Of a DNA stretch of 64,000 bases, positions 23,735 to 36,000 are shown piece by piece (within the stretch, counting starts at the first letter, position 1; each line of letters starts with the position of its first letter). The position numbers were made by a program, and so were the translations under genes. This DNA comes from Spodoptera frugiperda. Its lineage: Eukaryota > Arthropoda > Insecta > Lepidoptera > Noctuidae. Below the pieces are notes generated by a model, which was not told the origin of the DNA, searched no databases, and saw nothing but the letters and a program-made list of their open reading frames with translations. The DNA is taken from assembly GCF_023101765.2 (NCBI RefSeq), contig NC_064240.1, forward strand, positions 5,394,001 to 5,458,000. The letters run 5' to 3'.

Positions 23735-23764
23735 CGTCACGATTCGCGAACCGAACCCGCCCAT
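23735..23764 (-). CDS. Candidate first coding exon (MGGFGSRIVT)
   Basis: On the minus strand an ATG followed by G (GAAATGG) opens ten codons MGGFGSRIVT and meets an ACG|GTAAGT donor. A moderately GC-rich flank with TCGACG words lies upstream at 23830-23960. No second exon was found and ten residues cannot identify a family; it may be coincidence. Confidence 0.2.
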
Positions 23765-24348
23765 TTCACAACACAAAGATTAAATAATTAATAATTGCAG
23801 CCATTAGGAAGTAAAGGCCATATTAACCGGATTCACCGGTGGCTTACATAAAGCTGCTCAAGGAGCGATGGAGTACATTTTAGACGTGGACGCGTTAACG
23901 GACTGTCACGACCACTCGTCAACTTTTAACGAGTGATTTGTCGACGGTGAGCGTTGAGTAAGACCGTCGTTTTATTGTTGACTTTGATGCTTATATGTGC
24001 AGAAATATTTAAAATATTATTCATTCATTCTTTCTTTCACGTGTTATAATAATTGTTAAATACAATATGCACTTGCACGTTCATATTGTAGTTGCCTGCA
24101 CTTTAGTCTCGTAACAGAGACTTCTTTTCATTTATTTTAGTGAGGCTTTTGTGTTCGTTATGAGAACATGGTGCAAGTTTAAAATATACTTAAAAAGATA
24201 TGGCTTTCGCTCTTCGTGAAAACTTAGAAAAATAAAAGATAAAGTCTATACTACTGAATGATTGAAAACTTAGTACCTTCATCAGGCTATTTGTGATAAG
24301 GAACAGTAGTCAAAATGCATGATACACAATATTGAGTGATGAACAATT

Positions 24349-24530
24349 TTTTTTTACATTTGATTTGTCGACTTTTGGCCGCTATCTCGTCTGATGGTAA
24401 GTGATGATGTGGCCTACGATGGAGCACGTCTGCTCATAAGCAACCTATTCACTCGGGCTTTGAAGATACCTAGGTTATACCTATCAGGAAACACAGACTC
24501 CCGCAATCCGGCAAATAGATATTGTACCAT
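24349..24530 (+). repeat. Interspersed repeat G, copy 2
   Basis: Collinear with 20795-20955. It keeps the better preserved CTCGTCTGATGGTAAGTGAT segment and ends near GGAAACACAGACTCCCGCAA. The copies differ at many sites, so this is two insertions and not a recent duplication. Confidence 0.7.
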
Positions 24531-25056
24531 ACCAAAATCAAGACAAAAACACGCAACCTTTAACATTTAAATCTTAACATTACATTACAACCATCCACAA
24601 AACGCATTTAGCGCCACCATTTATGAATAACGGCGACGCGATAAAATCAGGAGACAATGCCGGCTAACTGTGAGCGATAAAACTATAATGATGCACTTAG
24701 CAAGCAATACATTTAGTACAACGGATAAATGTCATCATGGACAAAGCCATGCTCGTAATCCTTACGAACAGGAAGGTTAGACTATAAAACTTGAGCTAAG
24801 TGCCTAGACACAAGAAGAATAGGTAGGTAGGTACCCATTGTAATGTATAGAAGATAAGTGGTATAGAACGCCCAGGTACGTTGAGGGATGGGCAACAGCA
24901 TTATCTAAATTTTTAGTAACTGCGATGTCCCTAGTCCCTACCACAAACAGGACTTATAAAATGAGCTTACTCACATAAACTATGTGAGAGAAGCTAAATA
25001 AAATCAAAATTTCTATTAATTTCGTGGGTTTTGTGGTAATTATTAATGTTACAATA

Positions 25057-25333
25057 CACGTCACACCGTTTTATCCCCGAAAGGGTAGGCAGAGGTGCAC
25101 ATTACGGCACGTAATGCCGCTATACAACGTACACCCAGTTTTCACCATTTATGTTATAAGTCCCATGTAACAGTGCAGTGGGTGAGCCTATTGCCATACA
25201 TTGAGCACAATTCCAGAGTCCGTGCGGACTGAGAAATTTTCGAAAAACCAAAGGAAGCCTAGTAATGCATTGGCCGAATCGAACCCGAGACCCCTTGTCC
25301 GGCAGTCACGTCCATTCGACCAACGAGGCAGTC
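25057..25333 (-). mobile_element. SINE family A, nearly full length
   Basis: It runs from the CCCCGAAAGGGTAGG end to the tRNA-like head CGACCAACGAGGCAGTC. The B-box region reads GAATCGAACCC, but the segment just before it is shortened, so polymerase III competence is doubtful. Confidence 0.7.
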
Positions 25334-25786
25334 ACTATACAAAAATAAATAACCCAATCCAACGAAAACCTACTTTAACTAACCGAAATAAATTACAAAT
25401 TCGATAACTCAAACCTTTTTTTAATGAATTAACTTTTTTACAAAATGAACAAAAATAACTACAAAATTTACTGCGTCTACCTTCGGTAAGGAATGTAAAT
25501 GGTTACTAATTAACAACGTGTTCAATGTTCATAGTATCGAGACCAATAATAACATTATCTGCGAACAAACTTATCATCCTGACGCCTTGTTTACAAAAAC
25601 CTGAGTCACTTCTCATTATCTGCGTATAAGGTTCCGTAGTAATTAATATTAAGCTTTTTTTGTATGATTCCTTACTTGTATTTATTTTCATCGTACAAAA
25701 TGTTGCTTTATTTTTTTTATAACCTACCTATGATCTTTTATTTCCACTATAGCATCAAAGACGAAATGTTGTTCGATTAGGGAAAA

Positions 25787-25890
25787 TAAGGAAGAAGCAT
25801 TTATCCAGCAGTGGATGCCTTCTGGCTGATGATGAGAATGAGGATGAGGGTGATGATGATGATAATGATGATTATGGTGATGATGATTTA
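25787..25890 (+). mobile_element. RTE-type LINE 3' end with (GAT)n expansion
   Basis: GAAGAAGCATTTATCCAGCA and GTGGATGCCTTCTGGCTGATGATGA encode EEAFIQQWMPSG-stop, the RTE C-terminus. An impure (GAT/GAG)n microsatellite of about 65 bp follows. An open frame across the microsatellite is not a gene. Confidence 0.6.
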
Positions 25891-25930
25891 TTTATTTATG
25901 TGTGTTTTCGTATTGGTTTTCGGTCGTCTG

Positions 25931-26153
<223 letters not shown>

Positions 26154-26860
26154 TCAGATCAGTTTAGAGATGTGTTCCTATCGATAATTTTAATTAAGTT
26201 GCCATACCTATAGGGCGAAGTGTAACACACGCTTCATCCACTTTGACTTTAATTTTCATTTATTTTTCAATAATATTTTATATTTTATCAAACTATAAGC
26301 TTATTTTCTTTAAAATCGACACGTAATTTTACTACTACGTTTTAAAGTAGGTAGGCAATTACTAACAGGCTAATTTTCCACGCAACTTCCCATTATTATA
26401 CACGATAATTATAACAACCACTATAATAGGTAGATATTAAAAACAATATTTTGTCCATATTTTCCCAAGACCTGGTTCTTCAAGTCAGTAATGTAACGTA
26501 TAAGTGCTCGCAATTATCACTAATAGGGACTGAGCTGAATCACGAGCTGCAATAACGTTAATAATATTAGTTTTAAGAAAAGTGTGTAGTGTAATAGTTG
26601 GTAGTGCACCTAATAGCTCCGTAATACTAACAATTTGCAACAACCAATGTACAGCGCCTATTGGTTCCAGACACACACCGTACTGTAACTAGAATAGGAA
26701 AATTGAATAAGAATAATGACTATGTCTGTTGTTCTTTGAAAAGTCAGGGATATTGTGCTTCTTCTCTGTGTTCTTACCATTCAACTAATGACGTAGTTCA
26801 AAACTAGTCACATTGTACCTCTTTTTTTTAATGGGACAAGCCCGCCACATCATCCCATAC

Positions 26861-26925
26861 TGCTGCAATTCGTGTAAGCTAGGATCTTAGATACAACTTG
26901 AATGCACCGGAACACTGAAGTCCGA
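26861..26925 (+). repeat. Interspersed repeat H, copy 2
   Basis: GCTGCAATTCGTGTAAGCTA and CACCGGAACACTGAAGTCC match 15180-15249. Upstream ATGGGACAAGCCCGCCACAT may belong to the same element. Confidence 0.55.
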
Positions 26926-27089
26926 AGTGTCTCAAGGACATAAATGAGAAAAAAGAACACGATAGTTTCCACTTCCCTCGGTAATATTTAACGCAGGAGA
27001 CAGAATAACTGAAGCATAAAGGTACAAAAATATATTGCACAACTAGTAGAACCCCGTCAAGTACCACGGAACAATGTATTAATATATGA

Positions 27090-27140
27090 AGTATATATGA
27101 ACATTAGGTACGTACATTGTTCCTAATGTTCATATATACT
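27090..27140. repeat. Perfect inverted repeat, 19 bp arms
   Basis: Arms AGTATATATGAACATTAGG at 27090-27108 and its complement at 27122-27140, spacer 13 nt. A second pair GGAACAATGT (27068-27077) and ACATTGTTCC (27114-27123) interleaves with it. Confidence 0.95.
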
Positions 27141-28380
27141 ACTCAAGGTTCCGTGATTCTTTTCTACGGAACCCGAAAATAATTACAGCACTATCACCGC
27201 ACAAAGAAAAAGTTTGTGATAGCCGCCATTTATCTGTTTGACAAATCGCCGCAGACATGTGTACCTTTGCACCGCTGTTTCTTATCTAAACTCACACATT
27301 ATTTACCATTAATTACTAATCGAAAACTTACCAATAAACATTTTTATAAATTGTGGAAAACGGTCTCCGTTTCTCTCTTCCAATATTTCACCGTAACATC
27401 ATTTACCTACTCGTCTCATATTTATTATATCGCGTAATTAGAAGAAAGTTTATAATCCCACTTAGTTTAATATGTCGTACTAATTAGCCAAGGAAGCTCT
27501 CTACCTATGTACAGTACCTACGTATATAAATAATTATTAGAAAGTTACAACCGGCTTGTGCAATACCGCCCTTAGATCGCCACGAATCCTGCGCCCCATC
27601 ATTAACGAACTTTCACCAAGGAAATGCAATTTTCTAGAAAACGGTAGCGCGAAGACCATTGCAGTTTCTGTTTTTACCCGTCCGTGAGTCGCCGCGGGCT
27701 CTGTTACAGCATAATACTGCTTAACTAGGCTTTGAGAAACGACCCACTTCCACGGGAATGTAGGTGTATCACAGACTTTATTCGCATACTACGTCAAAAA
27801 TGCGAAATTCTCGCATTCCTTCATGTACATTAACATAATATCGCATCGTATAATCTGCATGCATGCCGATACATCAATTTGCATAATAAACAGTGCCATA
27901 GAAGATGCACAGATATTCCACATTCCGCACCCAGCCTGTCCTTCACCTTTCGCCAAAGGAAAGGAACACGAACCCTGGCATCTCAAACAATAGTCTAAGT
28001 TATACTTGCAAAACTTTCCGCGATACTGCGCTCACGTTGTGACACTGCTTTTTGTGATTTCTTATCTAGAATCCCAGTGAAATATTGTTCACGGAATAGT
28101 TCCACGTCAGTTTCGTCACTGGCGCCTCGTCAAAGGTTATCATGCACGTAAATGGGATGATCTGTTTTAGCATGACGTGTTCTCTTACCTACATACCAGT
28201 GCATGTATGAGCCAGTGTGTTCTTTAAATAAACACAGCATTGCTATTGTAAGGACATGTCATAACTTACATTATTAATTCACACAATGAAAGGCTTGAGA
28301 AGAAAAGCTGCAACAAGTTCGTGTATCAATCTTGATCCGTTTATAATGCCTCTAGTCAACGCCTCGCACGTCTGTAATTA

Positions 28381-28441
28381 TATAAAAACGTCGAGGGATT
28401 AAACTCGGAGCAGCGTAGGCCGACCACGCGTCCGTATGCAG
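28381..28441 (+). promoter_or_regulatory. Candidate TATA promoter with short first exon
   Basis: TATAAAAA at 28381-28388 is followed about 30 bp later by a GC-rich stretch (GGAGCAGCGTAGG). It ends at ATGCAG|GTAAGT, a consensus donor at 28441/28442. This layout is what a TATA-driven first exon looks like; the only ATG would give Met-Gln before splicing. No clean initiator was seen and the downstream gene is unknown. Confidence 0.3.
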
Positions 28442-30369
28442 GTAAGTGTCCATTCACACTGGCCGTAAAACTCTTTATGTTACTAAGCTTTACAATCACG
28501 AATGTCAATAATCATGAAAATGCTATACAAAATCTTATTCCGTCGGTTTATAACTTTCCGAAGCAGTTGTGTTATTTCAAGTGCTAAAGCTTCAACGGTA
28601 CAACTCCGTCAGTGTGAACGACTCTTAACACGCACGGCTACGAACACATGAGAATAATGTATGCAAATCTTAATCTACCTTTTGTAAAACATTAATAATA
28701 TTTTAATCTAATATTGCAACAACAGCTTTCTTTTAACAACTTTCATTCGCACTATTAAAATTCTGAGAATAATTTAGTTATAAGAGAGCAGTGGGCCGTA
28801 ACTATTGAGTAATCTATTATATCTATGGCCATAAATAATAAAATAGCAAATGGCAATATTTGTTTGTTATAAGAGTTATAACATTGAGCGAAATCTTTAA
28901 TTGCTTTTCGATCAGTTTGTTTATATAATCGATATAGACGCGATAAATTATATTTGGACGTTCACCGGCTATTTTATTTTTTACTCATATTAATAACTAA
29001 AACTGTTCTGATCATCGTTTATCTATTTATTGCTTTCCTGATACTCTATTATTCTCTATAGACTGATTTAAGATATGGCGAATTATCTATACTTCATCAT
29101 TTTCATAAATAATAGATATATATCTCAAATTCTGTAGTCATTAGATTTGTCTGTTCTGTCGCGTGGGAATTACCTGTTCTCTTTATTTATAAGTACCATT
29201 TCTATAAACATTATATAGCAACCACGATAGAAACCAGTGAGTTCAGGTAAATATTTGATTAGCTACATTAGTTCTGTTTACGCCTCTATGGAATTCAGAT
29301 CATTCAGTATTTCATTAAGGCCATGGACTAATTTTATGCGAAACATTTGAAAAAACAAATGAATCGTATTTCCGAAACGAAGGTAAAAACTGTTAAACAA
29401 CAATTAAAATAAGACGAAGGTGAAATCTCATGAAACATTAGATCAAAATTAGTGAAATTTTGTTTTCTTATTTACTCTTCGCGTTACATTGAGAAATTCA
29501 GTTCAATGTCAGCGGGTAATAAAACTAGAACCTATTATTATAGGTAAATGGATATTCCATCTGTACACTTCACTACACTATGTTTCTTTTTTAGGAAATT
29601 CCGTTATGAAAGTTTTTACGATACTTTCAAGGATCTGTTTTTCACAAATGTTTATTAAGCCATTGAGACTCCTAATCAACAGAGAAATGAATAGTGTATA
29701 ATTAACCGACTTCAAAAAAAAGGAGAAGTCCTTCTTGGTGGCTCCTGACTTTGCTCCTCGAGTCGGTCAACGTAATTATTGGATATCTAGATCTTCAAGA
29801 GCTCCTGATAAGACTCCTGCTGGACAGCGGTCTTCTACATCAGATGGTGGATTTTTCAATAATACCACTAAATTTCAGATCCTGGTGTAACCTTGGCATT
29901 TGAGTAATAAATTGACCTATTTATTTCACGTTCTATGTGAAATTTCGTATCAAAGCGAATTTCAAATTGTATCTAAACATAAATGTACGCTGACTTAGCA
30001 AGTTCTGAAATGTAGAATATTTTTCAAAGCATAATGAGCGGGTCTGGTGTCGAGGACCACCTCTCGGCCACAGCGGGGAGTCATCAACCAGAACTCAGTG
30101 AAATCAATAACGTAATGAGTAAATTGCGCAACAAAACGCAGCTATTCATCGATAGACCATTCTGATGAAGATTCACGAAAACAATACTCTATTTGGCATG
30201 GTAGATGCGCTCGTAAGTGTCGTAGGATGAGCTACAGGTATGATGTTAACGCTAGATTTTGACGGCAACATAGTCCAAATTAAAATGGTAGCGTTTTCTG
30301 TCAACGTTAGTCGGGAGTATCAAAAAAAAAAGAACTGACTGATCGAATAATCAGTATTTTTTCTGAGGA

Positions 30370-30480
30370 TCAGAGGATAAGATCGTCTAATATCTCCTCT
30401 CCCCTTAGGTCAAACGAGAAGGAGTGTCAGACTTGCTTCGAGACGGAGCCCCGGCAACCTGTAAGAAGACCATCCACAGT
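30370..30480 (+). repeat. Interspersed repeat, related to 23330-23485
   Basis: GAGAAGGAGTGTCAGACTTG and CGAGACGGAGCCCCGGCAAC are shared with the earlier copy; the middle is deleted. Non-coding. Confidence 0.45.
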
Positions 30481-31332
30481 AGTCTCACCAAGCTAGTAAA
30501 GGAAACATGTATTACTTTACTTTAAAAAAACACAGTAATAGGTGACAATATCACTAGCACAATCATGTCTCCACCTTGAAAAGCTACACTCTCATTAACA
30601 AGCATTCACACAAAAATAATACCACATCCAACAATACTAGTTTCAAGCATCATCGATATCAATCACTGCACACGATCAAGACAATAAACATAATAAACTC
30701 AAGGTTGAAACAAGAAAATATAGAAAATATTAATAGCAAGACAAATTGCAAAGTCTCATTCAAAGCGCTCTCGCAACCACTGATGTATAGGCATACACAG
30801 GTGTAATTTAACCATAATGTCATATATGATACGGGACCACCATAACTTGACCCACAACATCAAAGAAAAACTAAACAATAGTAAAGTAGATCCGTAACAA
30901 GAAGATACTGCGAAGTTCCAAGCTACACTGGGCACTGTCAGACACTCACCTTGACTTAAAAGTACAAGTTCTATTGCATATAAGTACCTTCAATTGAATC
31001 GATGTTTGCAAAACATTGTAGTTTACACGTACTATGTAACATTTAACGGCTATTAGTGCTATTATGTTTAATTTAATAACGTAATCAATACTCATGTAGT
31101 AATGATCGTTGATTGACTTTTATGGATGGACATCGTTGATAAAAGCCTTTCGTAGTTTCGTTGTTGAGGCAATGCTATTGAACCTACCCATAGAAAAGCG
31201 TGACGCATAAGATGTGATATCTATGTATCTCGTGTTCTGTACACGAGCGTTTCTACGTAATGTTTGGTACAGTATAATTTTGTATGACTGAGAGAGAAGA
31301 AGAAACCAAGTTGCAACCCTTGCTGGAAAGCA

Positions 31333-31468
31333 GTACCCTTAGTATGAGTTTACTTTATGTTTATTCGGGGCTCTGATTAGTTGGTTTATTCGAGCCGGCC
31401 AATTAGAGCGCCGAACGCACTCTCGTTTCGATTACTTTAAACATAAAGCAAACTCATACTAAGGGTAC
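31333..31468. mobile_element. MITE family B, intact copy (136 bp)
   Basis: It has 30 bp terminal inverted repeats (31333-31362 and 31439-31468) that differ at one position. They begin GTACCCTTAGTATGAGTTT. The interior is GC-richer (CGAGCCGGCCAATTAGAGCG). Near-identical termini suggest recent mobility of a DNA transposon family. Non-coding. Confidence 0.8.
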
Positions 31469-31829
31469 AGTTGCCGCAGCCAATGAGACGTCTGTAACAC
31501 CAGATACATTTTTGGTTTTTGCGTAAATGTTTTTCTGAACAACCATATATTTTTCTCTCTATTTCTCTTCACAAGTGCTTGTAACTACTTTAAAACAATT
31601 TGGAAGCAATCTCTAATAAGCATCTTTAAAAATTTTGACATCGAAGACCAAAATCGATAAAATAGCTATAATAATAAAATTAAATAGATCTTCCATTCAA
31701 GTATTCTGAAATAACGTGATCCATAAATCCGATTAAGATATGGTAGAAAACGGTAATAAACAACGTATTTAATAAAGGAAGTAAAACAGAGCTGCAGGTT
31801 GAAATTATGTTGGTTTTCTTTTTGTTAGT

Positions 31830-31985
31830 TTCTTCTAGCATCAAACGGTTTACACGGCAGGAATCCCGGGCTGATGTGTATCGGATGACCAAAGCACCAA
31901 ACTACCCGGGATGGTTATCGCGGGATCTTATCCCGGAGTTACGAGCGATCCCGCGCCTACAGCGATCGGACTTCGGGAAGGGCTA
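31830..31985 (+). pseudogene. Possible LINE endonuclease/RT remnant
   Basis: A GC-rich island whose plus-strand frame reads APNYPGWLSRDLIPELRAI. It resembles the P-x-W-[FYL]-[ST]-x-[ED]-L motif found near the start of non-LTR reverse transcriptase regions. It is short and broken, with no further matching sequence around it, so the call is tentative. Confidence 0.2.
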
Positions 31986-32754
31986 AGCACGACAGGTGTC
32001 CGAACTAAACTTTTTTTTTTCACTTTTTAATCACGCCGCCGCGTGAAACGAAATCGGTGCATAAAAAACTTTGTTGGTGTCGATGTAAATTGATACTCTG
32101 ATAATAAAGTGTTAGTTTCTAATAGATGTAATAAAAGGGGCTTAAGAAGTAGTCGGTCAAGTTTTATTATTTTTTGGAAAGTCTATTCATGATACTTGTT
32201 TATGAACACCGCTTTACTGCTGTTTCGAGCCTTTTCTAAATATAAGTACGTTTTTTATAGTGCAAATAGGCTACAGTACATGAAAAGACTGTTGATGAAG
32301 CGAAAAAGCAAAAGCACGTCAACATTCTTAAAAAAAAATCTTGAAGAGATCGGTAGTATGTACTTCAATGTAGATAGCACTTAATATTAAAGAAAAAAAG
32401 GCATAAGAAACGAGAAACTATGCCAATTGCCAACCCTGCATGAACACTTGACCAGGACCTTTCGAAATAACGGAAAGCGAACGAACAACTTATTTATAAT
32501 GCATAAACATTGAGATGCAATTGTGAAAGGATAATCAACAATGTTAACTGTTCTATTCATATAATGACAATAGGTGGTAATTATAATTTCACTTATTCAA
32601 ATAAAGTCTGCAACTATGACCAATCGCCGCGCCGACAAGTTTCTGCACTCATATTGCGTTCATTTCGCTGGCTGTTTAAAATAAAATTGTGGAATGAATA
32701 AAACGAATTACGGACTTACGTTTTCACACAATGACGCATAGTGGCCCGCAGACA

Positions 32755-32800
32755 AAAATCCTACTAATATTATAGGTATGTAAATACGAAATTTTGACGA
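32755..32800 (-). mobile_element. CR1-like LINE tail, terminal scrap
   Basis: ATCCTACTAATATTATAGGT in reverse orientation is the terminal signature of the tail at 20165-20360. Only about 45 bp are recognisable. Confidence 0.35.
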
Positions 32801-32847
32801 ATATTTGCTAGATACTTAATCACGGGATGTGCCGTTACAGGCGTTGC

Positions 32848-33000
32848 ACCGTGGGGGCTCCGGAGCAGGTCTATTTAGAGGACTCGATGCCCCTTACAGG
32901 TGCTGGCCACCAGGATGGTTTCAGTGAGGTAAAAATCCCACACTCCCTATTCTTTTATCCCCAAAAAGCTATGCGAGGGTTCCCCCCGTCATCAGAAAAA
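32848..33000 (+). repeat. Interspersed repeat F, copy 1
   Basis: GTGGGGGCTCCGGAGCAGGT through TTCAGTGAGGTAAAAATCCC to CCCCAAAAAGCTATGCGAGG is the reverse complement of 47655-47825. The 70-codon frame here mirrors one in the other copy and is repeat-derived. Confidence 0.7.
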
Positions 33001-33049
33001 AATGTTATTAATCACGCAAAAATTACTAAACGAAACTGAATGAAATTTG

Positions 33050-33081
33050 GCAATACTAGTTTCAGTAGAAACTAGTATTGC
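33050..33081. repeat. Perfect hairpin, 14 bp arms
   Basis: GCAATACTAGTTTC at 33050-33063 and GAAACTAGTATTGC at 33068-33081, loop AGTA. It lies just after repeat F copy 1. Confidence 0.95.
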
Positions 33082-36000
33082 TAATGTACAATTATGTTAC
33101 CAAAGTATTTAAACTTGCTCACTAGTTTTCACCAACAAACTAACAAAATTTCGCGTTTATTACTATGTAGTAGTAAGTACTAAGCAGTATGAGTTACATG
33201 TTGGCACACCTCTAAAATGAGACTTTTTACAGCCTGTCCTTCTACCGATAAATTGAATCGACATCTTAATTGCAGTAAGCTGTTTACATAGTACCTAATC
33301 ATATAAATCATGTTCTAATAACGTAGCAATCAAGTCTGATATCTTTATTAGATCTATACTAAACTAATGTCTATCATAAAATCGATCATAGTACACTTAG
33401 ACATTATACCAACCAGTCGGTCTGCGGAATTTTAATCAATTGCTGCTTAATTTGGGCTTAAACCTGATGTGAATGTGGGTGGTTCGAGCTTTATTAAATC
33501 ACGTAATAGTTATTAAGATATTATTACAGTAACATGATCTGATTGGATAATGATGGCCTGACTCGCCAATTACGTCCAGGCTATTTTTTTTTTACAAAAC
33601 AAAATCTAGCTGAGTATATTTTTTCTCCTCTGTCCGCCTCGTATTTAAGATAATTTGGAAATCGTTTACGATCAAGTAATAAGGTCTTAAAAGTTTATAG
33701 CACATATTTGTAATTGTTATTACTGTAGATTAAGTCTCTCGATCATTATCTCCAGTTTAAAACTTCTTTAACCCCATAGGCTACGTTCATACTGCGTCAG
33801 TCAGGCAAACAAAGGTTTTCGTTTTCTTGACGCACCTAATACCTATGATCAATCACAGTAAAATCACTCAGACTCAGGTCGAAACAGAATGAAATTGCTA
33901 TTATTTTCACTCGCCCATATAGTAACCGTCAATTTTTATTATAAAATGTGTTGAACAACATTCCAGCACCTTGTAATGAGCGGATGTCGGGAATCGATAG
34001 CAAAATTGTGGGCATATTTTATAATTTAATCACTATCACATCACAATTTTTTACCCTATCCGTTAAATGTCAAGGTTCAATTTCTATTGGTGTCGAGAAT
34101 ACTTTATTGTACATAGAAGAAACTGTAAGGTACAATGTTGCTTTGAAAGTGGCCTTTATAAACTTCGGAATAGGTGCTGCATTTACATCTTGTGCAAGGG
34201 AGACTCGCAATAAATATAGGTAATAGAAGCCGGCGCCAGTCGTTTTGAGCGTGTGCGTGATAACATCACAGCTCTAGGCGTCAACACCACACGGCTGTTT
34301 AAGAAATCACTAATATGTTGACTTCAACTATATTGATATGCGGAACATTTCTGCGAAGATCGAAAACCATTTATCTACAACAAAACGTCAAGGAGATCAA
34401 AGCTGTAAATATTATAACGAATCTAGTACATTACAAAATTTGGACAACTAGAAATTAATTCAGAATTATGTAAGAATTTAGGACGATAAATACATTTCCG
34501 TTGATCAAAATATTTTATGACTAACAGTCCATAAATACACGAGCGACCCAGATCAACAAAATAAATCTATTAACAAATAAACACAATGAATTGGTCTTTT
34601 ATGTCAGTTTCGTTTAGTCCTGCTGCGGATGAAGACCAAAATAGATGGAGACGCCGTAGTAACTGCGCTTAAAGAATATGTTTTTCCCTCGTATATGTGT
34701 GTTCAGTCTCAAGGAGAAACAAGAGTGGCGTTCCGTGTAGCGCAAGTGAGTAATCAGCCCTTTGTTTGGTCTCAGACAACACAAGGATGCGCCAACAAAA
34801 TTAAAACATACCCAGTGTGTACACAACGGAGAGTTTGTCCTACGCAAACCGTGTGAAGCACTGACCTCAATTTTTCAGTGGAATCGCTTTTGATTAACAG
34901 CTGATAAACTTCCTTATTGCAAGCTAATTATGGATTTTAGTGACAGAAAACACTGAGTAATGAATGTTAAAATCTGGTGAGAATTTTGTTATTTATCGAC
35001 GATTTATAAGGTAGATACATCGATCAGGGTAATTAAAGGTCTGTATGTTATAAAATTGCAAGTTTGCGACATTTGTGAGAATTATGCGTCCGACAGCTTT
35101 ATTATTTGTAATCAATTGTAGATGAATACGAATGTTGTTAGCGCAAGTCCGACATTGTCCTCGAGGCTTTCCCGCTTGAACTCATTATTACTCCCCATAA
35201 TTCTTGGCGTCTCGTCTGGATCCGGTTTATATTGTTTGATACTTTTCACTGTTTATAGGCGATTTATAGTTTCCTACAGATAATGAACGGTTGAAGGCAC
35301 TGCGTACATACTTTGCTGCAATTTGCACGATGTTAGCGCCATTAAAGCTCGCCTTTTCAATATCAATCTGGTTCACTTAGAAGTCTTCCTATCTGGATTC
35401 CAAGAATTGCTTCAATTTTATGTTCGCAGTCAATAACTTGGTAAAATAACTTCAGAGAACAATTTTAGTTTATATTTATATCCAGAAGCGCTTTTATGCT
35501 TTGCTATCTTTTACGTATTGTTTCTTTTTATGGAATTGAAATGATATTCACATTCTGAAGTTACATTCTTCTCTTTAAAAGTTATAATTACAAACAAATC
35601 TATACACGGTTTAATTTATTTTAATATGACATCTATATAATTAATGGCTTCATGAATTCAGTGCGGCGATCTGTATAACGAAGGCGCGATAGATTGAGTC
35701 ACAGTACCAGTTGAGTCATGATTCAGATGTACAAGTAACGTGTTACATGCATTGAGTGACATTATCGAGCGGCCCGTCTGCTGTTGTACACGAGCGTAAT
35801 AGCCGATCCTCTGGTACACGCATAATGAATACTTCACATTGATGTCATACTTGTAGAGGTGTTGCCATATCACGTGTTGGTTGAATTATCAAATCATTTA
35901 CAAGACACAGTTGTTTTGTTGAGACAATGGCTTGTAGTTCAGTTATGTTGTCCTGTAAAATAAGGGGCTTGGTAACTAACCTTGAAATAGTTTTCTAAGC

